NCBI GenBank assembly: GCA_017255395.1
Contig: JAFKDC010000016.1
Coordinates: 1-64,000, forward strand
Source of the DNA: Enemella evansiae
GTDB lineage: Bacteria; Pseudomonadota; Alphaproteobacteria; Rhodobacterales; Rhodobacteraceae
DNA: 64,000 bases
Reading direction: 5' to 3'
Positions 26,706 to 35,181 of the stretch are shown here, piece by piece; the first letter of the stretch is position 1, and every line of letters starts with the position of its first letter. The notes under the pieces are model-generated. The model was not told the DNA's origin. It saw nothing but the letters and a program-made list of their open reading frames with translations, and did not search any database. The translations under genes and the position numbers were made by a program.

Positions 26706-27395
26706 TTAGTCTACCTTGTTCATGTGGGCGACGTCGCGGACGTCGTCTTCGGCTTCGTGGCTGACGATCAGGCTGTCGGCCTCGCCCCGGACGATCCGCA
26801 GGGCCGCCTGGATAAAGCGGAACAACAGCAGCGCCACGCCGAAGGGCAGGATGAAATAGGGCAGGAAGCGCGGGATCTTCTCGTAGCTCTCGCCCTCGTT
26901 GATCAGCGGCTCAATCCAGCGCAGCCACTCGGGCATGGGCGTGTCGACCATCTCGTACCAGGACCGGTACGAGGTGCGGGACATCTCTTCGAAGCCCGTG
27001 GGGAACCAGCGTCCGGTGGTCTGCGGCAGGTTGGCGAAGTTGGCCCAGTAGTCCCAGGCGCCCTTCATCAGCAGCAGCGCATAAAGCACGCAGACGGCGG
27101 CGGCGATCAGCGTCATGATCCGGCGCGGCCCGGCGGGCACGATGTTCAGCACCGCGTCGACGCCAAGGTTGGCGGTCTTCTTGACCGCGTAGCTGACGCC
27201 GAAAAGCACGAGCCAGGCAAACAGGATCAGCGTCATTTCCAGGCCCCAGATGAGCCCGCTGTTGAAGCCGTAGCGCATGACGACGTTGACGAAGGTGATC
27301 AGCGTCATGGCGCCGAGGATGATCGCGATGAAGGTCTCTTCGATCTCGTCGACGATGCGCCCGAGGACGGTGTCGGGCGGGGTGTTGTGGGACAT
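26706..27395 (-). CDS. dctQ: TRAP transporter small permease (DctQ)
   Basis: This 229-residue protein has four membrane spans, with ETFIAIILGAMTLITFVNVV and WGLEMTLILFAWLVLFGVSY typical of DctQ, and a long periplasmic loop between spans 3 and 4. It joins DctM to form the membrane complex. The ATG at 27395 has GGAGG upstream. It follows dctP after a 204-base gap that contains a strong hairpin. Confidence 0.9.
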   Translation of the reverse strand: MSHNTPPDTVLGRIVDEIEETFIAIILGAMTLITFVNVVMRYGFNSGLIWGLEMTLILFAWLVLFGVSYAVKKTANLGVDAVLNIVPAGPRRIMTLIAAAVCVLYALLLMKGAWDYWANFANLPQTTGRWFPTGFEEMSRTSYRSWYEMVDTPMPEWLRWIEPLINEGESYEKIPRFLPYFILPFGVALLLFRFIQAALRIVRGEADSLIVSHEAEDDVRDVAHMNKVD

Positions 27396-27561
27396 GGCTC
27401 CCTCCGGGGATGGCAGGACGGGCAAGGCGCTGCGGGCCGGGAGGATGACAGGACTGTCCCGAAAGCGGCGCCGGTGCGGCGGCGGTCCGGGGGCCTGCGC
27501 ATGCGCTGGAACGGGCCGCTCGGCCCCCTCCCCGCGCATCGTCAGACTGCCCCCGGCGTTT

Positions 27562-27593
27562 GGCCCCGCGCCGGTCGTTGCCAGCGCGGGGCC
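27562..27593 (-). terminator. stem-loop between dctP and dctQ
   Basis: A 10-bp perfect stem GGCCCCGCGC/GCGCGGGGCC with a 12-base loop starts 7 bases after the dctP stop (minus strand). Such hairpins commonly stabilise the binding-protein message or partly terminate transcription, so that DctP is made in excess. Confidence 0.65.
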
Positions 27594-27599
27594 CTGATC

Positions 27600-28604
27600 T
27601 TACATCGAGCTGTTGATCGCCTGAGCGGCGTCGATGTTTTCCTGGCCCACGTCGTCGGCGAACTGCTCCCAGACCGGCTTCATCACGTCGACCCAGGCCT
27701 GGCGCTGCTCTGCCGTCAGTTCGCGGATCTCGCCACCGGCGTCCAGAACGGCCTGACGGGCCTCGGCATCGACCTCGCCCACGGCGGCGTTGCGGTCGTT
27801 GGTGACCTCTTCGAGGATCGTCGCCAGCTGGTCGCGGACCTCCGGGTCCAGACCTTCCCACCAGTCGACATTGGTTACCACGAGGTAGTCGAGCACACCG
27901 TGGTTGGTTTCGGTGATGCCGTCCTGCACCTCGAAGAACTTCTGGCCATAGATGTTGGACCAGGTGTTTTCCTGCCCGTCGACAACGCCGGACTGCAGCG
28001 CGCCATAGACTTCCGAGAAGGCCATCGGCTGCGGGCTTGCACCCAGCGCTTCCATATTGGCCTTCAGCACTTCCGACGGCTGCACGCGGAACTTCAGGCC
28101 CTTGGCATCCTCGGGCGCGATCAGCGGCTTGTTGGCCGAGATCTGGGTCAGGCCGTTGTGCCAGAACTGCAGGCCCAGAAGGCCGCGGCGCACCATGGAT
28201 TCCTTCATCGCCTGACCGGTTTCCGAGGCCTGGAAGGCGTCGACCGCGTCGATGTTCTTGAACATGAAGGGCAGGTCGTAGATGCGAAAGACCTTGGTGA
28301 ACTGCTCGAACTTCGACAGCGAGGGCGCGGCCATCTGGACGTCGCCGTTCAGCATCGCCTCGAGCACCTGGTCGTCGTTGTAAAGCGTGGAGTTCGGGAA
28401 GACCTCCATGCAGGCGGTGCCGTTCATTTCCTCGTTGACGCGCTCTTGCAGCAGGCTGGCGGCGATGCCCTTGGGATGGCGGTCGGTGTTGGTGACGTGG
28501 CTGAACTTGATAACCATTTCGCCATCGTCGCAGGCGGCCTGCGCCCCGGTTGCACCGGACACGGCAAGGGCTGCCGCGGCGGCGGACATCAGGAACTTCT
28601 TCAT
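27600..28604 (-). CDS. dctP: TRAP transporter solute-binding protein (DctP)
   Basis: The 334-residue periplasmic protein has a signal peptide (MKKFLMSAAAAALAVSGATG), FSHVTNTDRHPKG near the start of the mature part, the conserved arginine in GLKFRVQPSEVL (carboxylate binding) and DGQENTWSNIY. It captures a carboxylic acid and delivers it to DctQM. The nearby DctBD-like pair points to C4-dicarboxylates, by inference. Two palindromic operator sites lie about 200 bases upstream. Confidence 0.93.
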   Translation of the reverse strand: MKKFLMSAAAAALAVSGATGAQAACDDGEMVIKFSHVTNTDRHPKGIAASLLQERVNEEMNGTACMEVFPNSTLYNDDQVLEAMLNGDVQMAAPSLSKFEQFTKVFRIYDLPFMFKNIDAVDAFQASETGQAMKESMVRRGLLGLQFWHNGLTQISANKPLIAPEDAKGLKFRVQPSEVLKANMEALGASPQPMAFSEVYGALQSGVVDGQENTWSNIYGQKFFEVQDGITETNHGVLDYLVVTNVDWWEGLDPEVRDQLATILEEVTNDRNAAVGEVDAEARQAVLDAGGEIRELTAEQRQAWVDVMKPVWEQFADDVGQENIDAAQAINSSM

Positions 28605-28800
28605 GGGTATCCTCCCAGATACGAATGTTACCATCTCGGGGCGCCCCTCCTCGGGTGCCCGATATCGTCGAGGAAACGCCCTGCCGGGCACCCGATCAAG
28701 AGGATGATTCGAGAATCGGGGGTGACGACGGTAAAGCGCATTTAACATCAGATACTTGCAATCAAATCCCGAGACGCCGGGGGCGCCCTCGCCGAAGGAC

Positions 28801-28818
28801 TGTGCGAAAACCCGCACA
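28801..28818 (-). promoter_or_regulatory. DctD-type operator, site 1
   Basis: TGTGCGAAAACCCGCACA: 5-bp arms GTGCG/CGCAC flanked by T and A, the same layout as the second site 33 bp away. It lies about 205 bases upstream of the dctP start and just after the small zinc-ribbon gene. Confidence 0.65.
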
Positions 28819-28833
28819 TCTGTTTGCGCCCCG

Positions 28834-28851
28834 TGTGCGGAAATCCGCACA
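28834..28851 (-). promoter_or_regulatory. DctD-type operator, site 2
   Basis: TGTGCGGAAATCCGCACA is a perfect interrupted palindrome (7-bp arms plus centre AAAT). Its centre is 33 bp, about three helical turns, from site 1. This fits the tandem DctD-binding upstream activating sites known from rhizobial dctA promoters. No GCAA-N-GTGCCA sigma-54 promoter was seen between these sites and dctP. Confidence 0.7.
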
Positions 28852-28902
28852 ATGTCAGAAACCGATTCCCCGCTCGCCGCACGCGCCGGGGCCGGAGCCG
28901 TC

Positions 28903-29196
28903 TCACCCGAAAAAGACCCGGTTCACCCGACCGTTTGCAGGCAGATACTCAACAAGCGCCCCGCCAGCGCCGGTCAGGTAAATCCGCCCACAGGTCCCGC
29001 ATTCCCACGCCATACGTCCGGGCCATGCACGGCGGGCCGCTTGAACGGCGCGCTCCGGGTCACCCTGCGCCTCGATCGCAGCGTCGACCCGATCAAGGTA
29101 GGGGAACAAGTCCCTGTCCGCGACCACATGTGCCTTGTTCGGCAGGGCATCTGCCCCATCGTGGATCGACGACCCGCATGCGCACCGGATCTTCAT
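28903..29196 (-). CDS. small zinc-ribbon-like protein, unknown function
   Basis: The 97-residue protein starts MKIRCACGSSIHDGAD and has a second cysteine pair in WECGTCGRIYL, giving CxC plus CxxC, a probable zinc ribbon. The middle (DLFPYLDRVDAAIEAQGDPE) is helical and charged. It begins 9 bases after the stop of the dctD-like gene and is probably in its operon, so a role linked to the regulator or transporter is possible. I do not recognise a named family. Confidence 0.72.
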   Translation of the reverse strand: MKIRCACGSSIHDGADALPNKAHVVADRDLFPYLDRVDAAIEAQGDPERAVQAARRAWPGRMAWECGTCGRIYLTGAGGALVEYLPANGRVNRVFFG

Positions 29197-29205
29197 GGCC
29201 CGTCC

Positions 29206-30435
29206 CTACCCGCGCTTGAAGGCTTCGGGCTTCAGCCCGTGCTTGGCCAGCTTGTCATAGAAGGTCTTGCGCGGCAGCTTCAGCGCCTTCGCCGCATCGA
29301 CCGCCTTGCCGTTGTGGCGCCCCAGCGCCGCGGCCAGCAGCATCTTTTCCACCTGTGCCATCTGTTCGGCAAGGCCAAGGTCCTGCGTCTTGGCCAGATC
29401 CTCGGGCATCCCCAGCACAAAGCGCATGGCCGCCGACATCAGCGACCGCGCATTGCCCGGCCAGCGCTGCGCCATCAGCCCGGCCATATGGTCCGGGCTG
29501 ACCACAGGGACGGGCACGCCGGCCTGTTCCGCCGCCTGCGCCACGTAATGCGAGAACAGCACCGGGATATCCTCGGGCCGCTCGTCGACCGTGGGGATGC
29601 GCACGCGGCAGACCTCCAGCCGGTAATAGAGGTCGGCGCTGAAGCCCCCCTCGGCGACCCGGCCCGCCAGATCCTCGGTCGAGCCGCCGATCAGCACCGG
29701 CCCGCCCTGCTCCATCAGGTCCAGCAGTGCCAGCTGCACATCGCCCGAGGCCGCGCCGATCTCGTCAAGGAACAGCGTGCCGTCCCGGCTTGCCTCCCAG
29801 ACCCGCGCCAGCCCCTCGCGGCTCAGGCCAGAGGCCGCGCGTTTCTCGAAGGGCGCCTTGGCGCGGGCGCCGCTCAGGTGGATGACCTCGGCGACCTTGG
29901 GCATGCCCGATCCCGGCCCGCCCGAGATCAGCACGTCGGCGCCCGCGCGGGCGGCGACACGCACCCGCCCGCGCATCTCTTCCGCCGCTTTCGAGGCGCC
30001 GAAGATCATCCGCGAGGCCGGGTCGCCTTTCTCGCGCACCGCCCGCAGCGCGCGATGCTCCATCACCAGCCTGCGGGCCGCCAGCGCCCGCGCCACGATC
30101 GCCGTCAACTCTGCCGCCGAACAGGGTTTTTCCAGAAAGCCGAAGGCGCCCGCGCCCATGGCCCGGACCGCCATGGGAATATCGCCCTCGCCGGTCAGCA
30201 GGATCACCGGCAGATCCCTGTCCTGCTGCTGCGCATAGGCCAGCAGGTGAAAGCCGTCCCGGCCGGGCATCCGCACGTCCGACAGGATCACCCCCTCGAA
30301 GCCCTCGGTGATGCGGTCCTTGGCCTCGACAAAGGACCCGGCGGTGATCACCGCGTGATCCGCCAGCTCCAGCGTCTGCCCCAGCGCCTCGCGCACCGCG
30401 GCATCGTCGTCGACCAGCAGCACCGTTGAAATCAT
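29206..30435 (-). CDS. dctD: DctD-like response regulator with degenerate AAA+ domain
   Basis: Order: receiver (residues 1-120; acidic DDD and phosphorylatable Asp in VILSDVRMPG), AAA+ domain, and a Fis-type helix-turn-helix (LPRKTFYDKLAKHGL). The Walker A site is GGPGSGMP, with methionine where lysine is expected, and the segment that should carry GAFTGA is missing; Walker B (GTLFLDEIG) remains. GAFTGA is the contact to sigma-54, so this protein probably does not activate sigma-54 promoters; RcNtrC-like sigma-70 activation is an alternative. It is 115 bases after dctB and upstream of the transporter genes. Probable targets are the two operators before dctP. Confidence 0.88.
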   Translation of the reverse strand: MISTVLLVDDDAAVREALGQTLELADHAVITAGSFVEAKDRITEGFEGVILSDVRMPGRDGFHLLAYAQQQDRDLPVILLTGEGDIPMAVRAMGAGAFGFLEKPCSAAELTAIVARALAARRLVMEHRALRAVREKGDPASRMIFGASKAAEEMRGRVRVAARAGADVLISGGPGSGMPKVAEVIHLSGARAKAPFEKRAASGLSREGLARVWEASRDGTLFLDEIGAASGDVQLALLDLMEQGGPVLIGGSTEDLAGRVAEGGFSADLYYRLEVCRVRIPTVDERPEDIPVLFSHYVAQAAEQAGVPVPVVSPDHMAGLMAQRWPGNARSLMSAAMRFVLGMPEDLAKTQDLGLAEQMAQVEKMLLAAALGRHNGKAVDAAKALKLPRKTFYDKLAKHGLKPEAFKRG

Positions 30436-30446
30436 GCGCCACCCCC

Positions 30447-30485
30447 AGCTTCTTCTCTGACCAAATACTCGAACCGGGCGCAGCC
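30447..30485 (-). repeat. dispersed repeat, copy C
   Basis: On the minus strand: GGTTCGAGTATTTGGTCAGA then GAAGAAGCTGGGGG. It occupies part of the gap between dctB and dctD. Confidence 0.55.
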
Positions 30486-30550
30486 CGCGACCATGGGACG
30501 GCGGGCGGGGCGATCCGTGCGCAGCACGGGAGCGGCGTCCCGGCGGCGCA

Positions 30551-32281
30551 TCATGCCACCGCCTCGTCCAGCCAGGGCTCCAGCTCGACCGTGAAAACCG
30601 CACCCGCCCCGGTGTTGCTGCCCCGGATTTCCCCGCCGAAGCTCTGCACCAGCCCGTAAGAGATCGACAGCCCCAGCCCCATGCCCCCGCCGACCTCCTT
30701 GGTGGAATAAAAAGGCTCGAACATGCGGTCGGGATCGGCGATGCCGGGACCGGTGTCCGAAACCCCGATGCGCAGGCGCGGCCCGCGCTCCAGCGTGATG
30801 GCGATGCGCTTGTCGGCCTCCCCGGCCATGGCGTCGGCGGCGTTGTTGATCAGGTTGACGAAGACCTGCCCCAGCCGGACCTCGCCGCCCAGGGCATAGG
30901 CCGGCGGCCCGCCCTCCCAGACCAGCGTGACCCCGTCCGCCTTCAGCCGCGCCTCGGTCAGTTCGACGGCGGTGTCGATGACCGCGACCAGATCGACCTT
31001 GCCCATCGGCTCGCTTTCGTTGCGGGCAAAGGCGCGCAGGTTGCGGATGATCCGCGCGGCGCGCGCCGCCATGGCGGCGATGCGCGCAAGGTTGTCGGCG
31101 GCGCGCTCGGGCCGCCCCTTGTCCAGGAAGGCGGTGCCGTTCTCGGCATATTGCCGGATCGCCGTCAGCGGCTGGTTCAGCTCGTGGCTGATGCCCGCCG
31201 ACATCTGCCCCAGCGCGCTCAGCTTGCCCGCCTGCACAAGGTCGGCCTGCGCCCGGCGCAGCGCCGCCTCGGCATCCTCGCGCTCGCGCACCTCGGCCCG
31301 CAGCCTGCTGTTGGCCTCTTCCCAGGCGCGGGTGCGCGCGCGGACCCGGCCCTCCAGCAGGACATTGGCCTCGGCCAGCGCGCGGCGCCGCTCGGTGGCG
31401 ATGAACAGCAGCGAGCCGAAGAACAGGCAGAGCGTGACCACCGCCGCCACCTGAAGCGCGGCCAGCCGCCGCGCCGGGGCAATATCGACAAGCGCCTCGG
31501 CGGTCAGGTCAATGACCGGCAGCGCGCGCGTCAGGTGCAAGCTGGCGGGCGGGACATAGGGGCTGAGGGTCTGGCGCCAGATCGCGTGCCCGCCCGCGCG
31601 CGAGACCTCCAGTGGCTTTGCCTCGCCCCCGGGGCCGACCATCCGCGCGCCGTCGCGGCGCCAGAACAGGATCTCGGAGCGGTTGGTGACAAGGATCTGC
31701 CCGCTATCATCGGTGAAGAAGACCGAGGGCCTTGTCCCCCGCCATTCCCGTTCGAGGATGTCGAGGTCGACCATCAGCACCAGCGCCCCCTGCACTTCGC
31801 CGTCTGCCGCGAAGGACGGCGCCGCGTGGACATAGCTCCGGGCGCCCGCCGCCGTCACCTCGTGGCCGAAGCCAAGCGCGCCGGTCATGGCGCGGCTGTA
31901 CCAGGGCCGCGCCGCCAGATCCTGCGGCGCCCCTCCGAAGGCGCTGGCCAGCACGCGCCCATCGCTGTCGGCGTAAAAGGCCCGGTGCGCGCTGATCAGG
32001 TCGGCGCTTTCCAGCAGGCGCGCCTCGGCCCGCGCGCGGTCGCCGCCCGCGTGCAGCGCGCGCAGGTCCGGGTGATCCACCAGCAGGACGGCGGCAGAGC
32101 GGAAGCGCTGCAACCCGGTCACCAGCCGGTCCGAGGCCAGCGCAAGGTCCGATTGCCCGCGGGCCGCGACCTGTCCCAGCGCCTGCCCGTAGCCATGCTG
32201 CCAGACGATCCAGCCCAGCCCCAGCACGGCGCCAAGGAAGAGCGCTAGCGCCTTGCTGCGGGGAAAGCGGGAATGCGTCAT
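30551..32281 (-). CDS. dctB: DctB-type sensor histidine kinase
   Basis: The 576-residue kinase has an N-terminal span (ALALFLGAVLGLGWIVWQHG), a periplasmic double-PAS-like sensor region (about residues 35-290; FYADSDGRVLASAF), a second span near residue 295, a coiled linker, the phospho-acceptor H-box GQMSAGISHELNQPLTAIRQ and the ATP-binding N, G1, G2 boxes (VFVNLINNAADAM, GVSDTGPGI, GGGMGLGLSI). It would sense external dicarboxylate and phosphorylate the following regulator. The ATG at 32281 places the first span correctly. Confidence 0.92.
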   Translation of the reverse strand: MTHSRFPRSKALALFLGAVLGLGWIVWQHGYGQALGQVAARGQSDLALASDRLVTGLQRFRSAAVLLVDHPDLRALHAGGDRARAEARLLESADLISAHRAFYADSDGRVLASAFGGAPQDLAARPWYSRAMTGALGFGHEVTAAGARSYVHAAPSFAADGEVQGALVLMVDLDILEREWRGTRPSVFFTDDSGQILVTNRSEILFWRRDGARMVGPGGEAKPLEVSRAGGHAIWRQTLSPYVPPASLHLTRALPVIDLTAEALVDIAPARRLAALQVAAVVTLCLFFGSLLFIATERRRALAEANVLLEGRVRARTRAWEEANSRLRAEVREREDAEAALRRAQADLVQAGKLSALGQMSAGISHELNQPLTAIRQYAENGTAFLDKGRPERAADNLARIAAMAARAARIIRNLRAFARNESEPMGKVDLVAVIDTAVELTEARLKADGVTLVWEGGPPAYALGGEVRLGQVFVNLINNAADAMAGEADKRIAITLERGPRLRIGVSDTGPGIADPDRMFEPFYSTKEVGGGMGLGLSISYGLVQSFGGEIRGSNTGAGAVFTVELEPWLDEAVA

Positions 32282-32340
32282 GTCGCGGTGATACCCTGCC
32301 CTTGCCAGAACCGGCAAGGCCGGGCAAACCGGGACGCATC

Positions 32341-32658
32341 TTGCATCTCGCCCATGACCCGACAGAGCCCGCCGTCGTGCAGGCCCCCTACCCCTTCTAC
32401 GATCGCCTGCGCGCGGGCGGCGACCTGTGCTTCTGGGAGGATTACGCCATGCCCTGCGCGGTGTGACACCGCGCGGTGCAGGCGCTGCTGCGCGACCGCC
32501 GCTTCGGCCGCGAGATCCCCGCCGACAGGACGCAGCCGCATCCGCCGCATCTTGCGCCCTTCCACGCGGTCGAATCGCATTCCATGCTGGAACTGGAACC
32601 GCCCCGCCACACCCGCCTGCGCGGCCATGTGCTGCGGGCCTTCACCCCGCCCCGCGCT
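32341..32658 (+). pseudogene. cytochrome P450 N-terminal relic
   Basis: The frame reads LHLAHDPTEPAVVQAPYPFY, DRLRAGGDLCFWEDYAMPCAV, then a TGA, then HRAVQALLRDRRFGRE and SMLELEPPRHTRLRGHVLRA, which matches the first 110 residues or so of bacterial P450s. No start codon fits well, there is an in-frame stop and the helix I and heme-cysteine parts are absent. It is a dead fragment between dctB and the Lrp-type gene; the following 160 bases are unassigned. Confidence 0.75.
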
Positions 32659-32822
32659 ATGGCGACCTCTACCACTTCCACGGGCGGGGGGCGTTGCAAG
32701 TGACCCTGCGACAGGCCCGGCCACCGGGAACACCGGCGCATGCCAAGAAAGCTCCGCACGTTCTGCCGCGTCTCACCACCCGCGCGCGCCGAGAGAGGTC
32801 TCACACCGAAGAAGGCGGTTGT

Positions 32823-33278
32823 TCAAAGGGGCAGCGCCGTCGTGGCCTTGATCTCTTCCATCGACAGAAGCGCGGTCACATTGTGCACCTTCACCTCTGA
32901 AATCAGCGCCTGATAGAAGGCGTCATAGGCGCGGGCGTTCTTCACGCGGACCTTGAGGATGTAATCGATGTCACCCGCAAGGCGGTGCGCCTCCTGCACC
33001 TCGGGGCGCTCGCGCAGGGCCCTGAGGAAGCGCGCCTGCCAGTCGGCCTCGTGCTCCGAGGTGCGGATCAGCACGAAGAAGGTCGCCTCGAACCCCAGCG
33101 CCTCGGCATCCAGCCGGACGGTCTGCGCGCCGATGATCCCGGCCTCGCGCATCTTGCGGATGCGATTCCACACCGGCGTCTTCGACGACCCCACGGCAGA
33201 GGCGATCTCGTCCAGCGATTGCCCCGCATCGCGTTGCAGTTCCACGAGGATTTTCCTGTCGGTGTCGTCGATTTTCAT
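32823..33278 (-). CDS. Lrp/AsnC-family transcriptional regulator
   Basis: The 151-residue protein has an N-terminal helix-turn-helix (MKIDDTDRKILVELQRDAGQ; IASAVGSSKTPVWNRIRKM) and a RAM domain (EVQEAHRLAGDIDYILKVRV). It diverges from the cysG-cysI-cysH operon, and Lrp-type genes in that position are common in this group, so control of assimilatory sulfur reduction is inferred. The ATG at 33278 gives the family-typical start. Confidence 0.9.
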   Translation of the reverse strand: MKIDDTDRKILVELQRDAGQSLDEIASAVGSSKTPVWNRIRKMREAGIIGAQTVRLDAEALGFEATFFVLIRTSEHEADWQARFLRALRERPEVQEAHRLAGDIDYILKVRVKNARAYDAFYQALISEVKVHNVTALLSMEEIKATTALPL

Positions 33279-33351
33279 ACGCCGTTCCGGTTTGACCGCG
33301 AAAACGGAACATCCGCCTCCCTCTCTTCGCATCGTAGAACGATCTTCCTTA

Positions 33352-33395
33352 TTCCCGCAAGAGCATGGCGCCGAAGCGGGAAAATTTCCTATATA
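33352..33395 (+). promoter_or_regulatory. candidate promoter and operator of the cysG operon
   Basis: An inverted repeat TTCCCGC/GCGGGAA with a 17-base spacer (33352-33382) precedes a -10-like TATATA (33390-33395), 28 bases before the cysG start. No good -35 is seen at the right spacing, which would fit an activator-dependent promoter served by the divergent Lrp-type protein. Confidence 0.4.
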
Positions 33396-33423
33396 GACAG
33401 CAAGGAACGGCGGAGACGACGCG

Positions 33424-34812
33424 ATGCAGCATTTCCCGATTTTCGTGAACACGGCAGGCGCCCGCGTGGTGCTGTCGGGCGGCGGCGAGGCCGCGCTGGC
33501 CAAGCTGCGCCTGCTGATGAAGACCGAGGCCGCGCTGGATGTCTACGCGCCCGCCCCCTCCGCCGAGATCGCGACATGGGCCGCCGAGGGGCGCCTGACC
33601 CTGCACCGCCGCACGCTGCGCGCGGGCGACGTGACGGGTGCGGTGCTGTTCTACGCCGCCGACGAGGATGTCGCCGAGGACGCCCGCACCGCCGGGATCG
33701 CCGCCGTCGAAGGCGCGCTGGTCAATGTCGTGGACAACCTCGCCGACAGCGCCTTCATCACCCCCGCCATCGTCGACCGCGACCCGGTCACCGTCGCCAT
33801 CGGCACCGAGGGCGCGGCCCCGGTGCTGGCGCGCGCCATCAAGGCCGATCTCGAAGCCCGCCTGCCGGTCACGCTTGGCCCGCTGGCACGGATCGGCAAG
33901 GCCTTCCGCCGCATGGCGGAGGCCCTGCCCCATGGGCGCCCGCGCCGCGACTTCTGGGCCGACTACTACTTCGACGCCGGACCCCGCGCCTTCGCCGGGG
34001 GCGAAGAGGCCACGCATGAGGCGCTCGACCGGCTTCTGACCCGCCACCTCGCCCGTGAGGACGCCCCCGGCCACGTCGATTTCGTCGGCAGCGGCCCCGG
34101 CGACCCCGAGCTTCTGACGCTGAAGGCGCGCCGCGCGCTGGACCGCGCCGACGTGGTGATCCACGACCGGCTGGTGACCGGCGAGATCCTCGAACTCGCC
34201 CGCCGCGAGGCCCTGCTGATCGACGCCGGAAAGGAGGGCTTCGGCGCCTCGATGACGCAGGAAGAGATCAACGGCCTGATCGTCGAGCACGTGCGGGGCG
34301 GTGCCCGTGTCGTGCGCCTGAAGGGCGGCGATCCGACCGTCTTCGGACGCCTCGACGAAGAAATGGAGGCGGTCGAGGCCGCCGGTCTGTCCTTCGCCAT
34401 CGTGCCGGGCATCACCGCCGCCTCCGCCGCGCTGGCGGGCATCGGGCAAAGCTTCACCCGCCGGGGCCGCAACACCTCGGCCCGCATCCTGACCGGCCAC
34501 GACATGAAGGGCTTCGCCGATCACGAGTGGAAGACGCTGTCGCGCCCCGGCGAGGTCGCCGCGATCTACATGGGCAAGAAGGCCGCGCGCTTCATCCAGG
34601 GCCGCCTGCTGATGCACGGCGCCGCGCCGGAAACGCCGGTGACCATCGTCGAGAACATCTCGCGCCCCGACCAGCGCACCATCGGCACCACGCTGGGCCA
34701 GCTGGAACCCGACCTGTCCAACGCCCGCCTTACGGGCCCCGCCCTCATGCTCTACGGTCTCGCGCCCCGCGCCGCGGCTGCCCTCAACTCCCTGCAACAG
34801 GAGGTCTCCTGA
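33424..34812 (+). CDS. cysG: siroheme synthase (precorrin-2 dehydrogenase and uroporphyrinogen methyltransferase)
   Basis: CysG makes siroheme, the cofactor of the sulfite reductase encoded downstream. The 462-residue fusion has an N-terminal dehydrogenase/ferrochelatase domain (residues 1-200; VVLSGGGEAALAKLRLLMK) and a C-terminal SUMT domain (FVGSGPGDPELLTLKARRAL, VVRLKGGDPTVFGR, AIVPGITAASAALAGIG). It is the first gene of the operon; its stop overlaps the next start (TGATG). Confidence 0.95.
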   Translation: MQHFPIFVNTAGARVVLSGGGEAALAKLRLLMKTEAALDVYAPAPSAEIATWAAEGRLTLHRRTLRAGDVTGAVLFYAADEDVAEDARTAGIAAVEGALVNVVDNLADSAFITPAIVDRDPVTVAIGTEGAAPVLARAIKADLEARLPVTLGPLARIGKAFRRMAEALPHGRPRRDFWADYYFDAGPRAFAGGEEATHEALDRLLTRHLAREDAPGHVDFVGSGPGDPELLTLKARRALDRADVVIHDRLVTGEILELARREALLIDAGKEGFGASMTQEEINGLIVEHVRGGARVVRLKGGDPTVFGRLDEEMEAVEAAGLSFAIVPGITAASAALAGIGQSFTRRGRNTSARILTGHDMKGFADHEWKTLSRPGEVAAIYMGKKAARFIQGRLLMHGAAPETPVTIVENISRPDQRTIGTTLGQLEPDLSNARLTGPALMLYGLAPRAAAALNSLQQEVS

Positions 34813-35111
34813 TGCCCAAGGCATTCTCCCCCAAGGTCGTCACCGCCAATGCGCTTCTGGCAGGCGACGTGGTCTACCTGACCGCCGACGACGCCTGGTC
34901 GCCGGACCTGCGCCATGCCGAACTCTTGACCGACGAGGCGCATGCCCAGCTGCGTCTGGTCGAGGCCAGCACGCGCCACGCCGAGGTCGTGGGGGTTTAC
35001 CTCGCTGACATGATCCCGGGCGACAACGGCCCGGAACCCACGCATTTCCGCGAGGAATTCCGCCGCACCGGCCCCTCGAACCATCGTCACGGCAAGCAAG
35101 CCGACCTCTGA
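34812..35111 (+). CDS. DUF2849 protein of the sulfite reduction operon
   Basis: The 99-residue protein begins MPKAFSPKVVTANALLAGDV and continues VVYLTADDAWSPDLRHAELL; it matches DUF2849, known from the cysG-cysI operons of alphaproteobacteria. No catalytic motif is visible; a role as accessory or regulator of sulfite reductase is only inferred. It overlaps the cysG stop and is followed by a hairpin pair before cysI. Confidence 0.85.
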   Translation: MPKAFSPKVVTANALLAGDVVYLTADDAWSPDLRHAELLTDEAHAQLRLVEASTRHAEVVGVYLADMIPGDNGPEPTHFREEFRRTGPSNHRHGKQADL

Positions 35112-35123
35112 AAGCCACCAGAC

Positions 35124-35164
35124 AATCCCGTCCACGGGATTTGAAAGATCCTTCGAAGGATCTT
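35124..35164. repeat. paired palindromes between DUF2849 and cysI
   Basis: The first hairpin is AATCCCGT-CC-ACGGGATT (35124-35141); the second is a perfect 20-nt TTCGAA-centred palindrome with half AAGATCCTTC (35145-35164). They lie inside the operon, so they may separate or stabilise messages. The same two-hairpin design, in opposite order, lies near 38.15 kb. Confidence 0.75.
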
Positions 35165-35181
35165 GCCGGGAGTAAAGACAG

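Noticed and set aside
25266-28745. A very long open frame of more than 1100 codons opposite the TRAP genes
   Set aside because: It is antisense to three clear TRAP genes, with His/Asp/Arg-rich composition typical of GC-rich shadow frames.
28605-28800. Sigma-54 promoter for dctP
   Set aside because: I looked for GCAA-N4/5-GTGCCA on the plus strand (the reverse of TGGCAC-N5-TTGC) and found no acceptable match.
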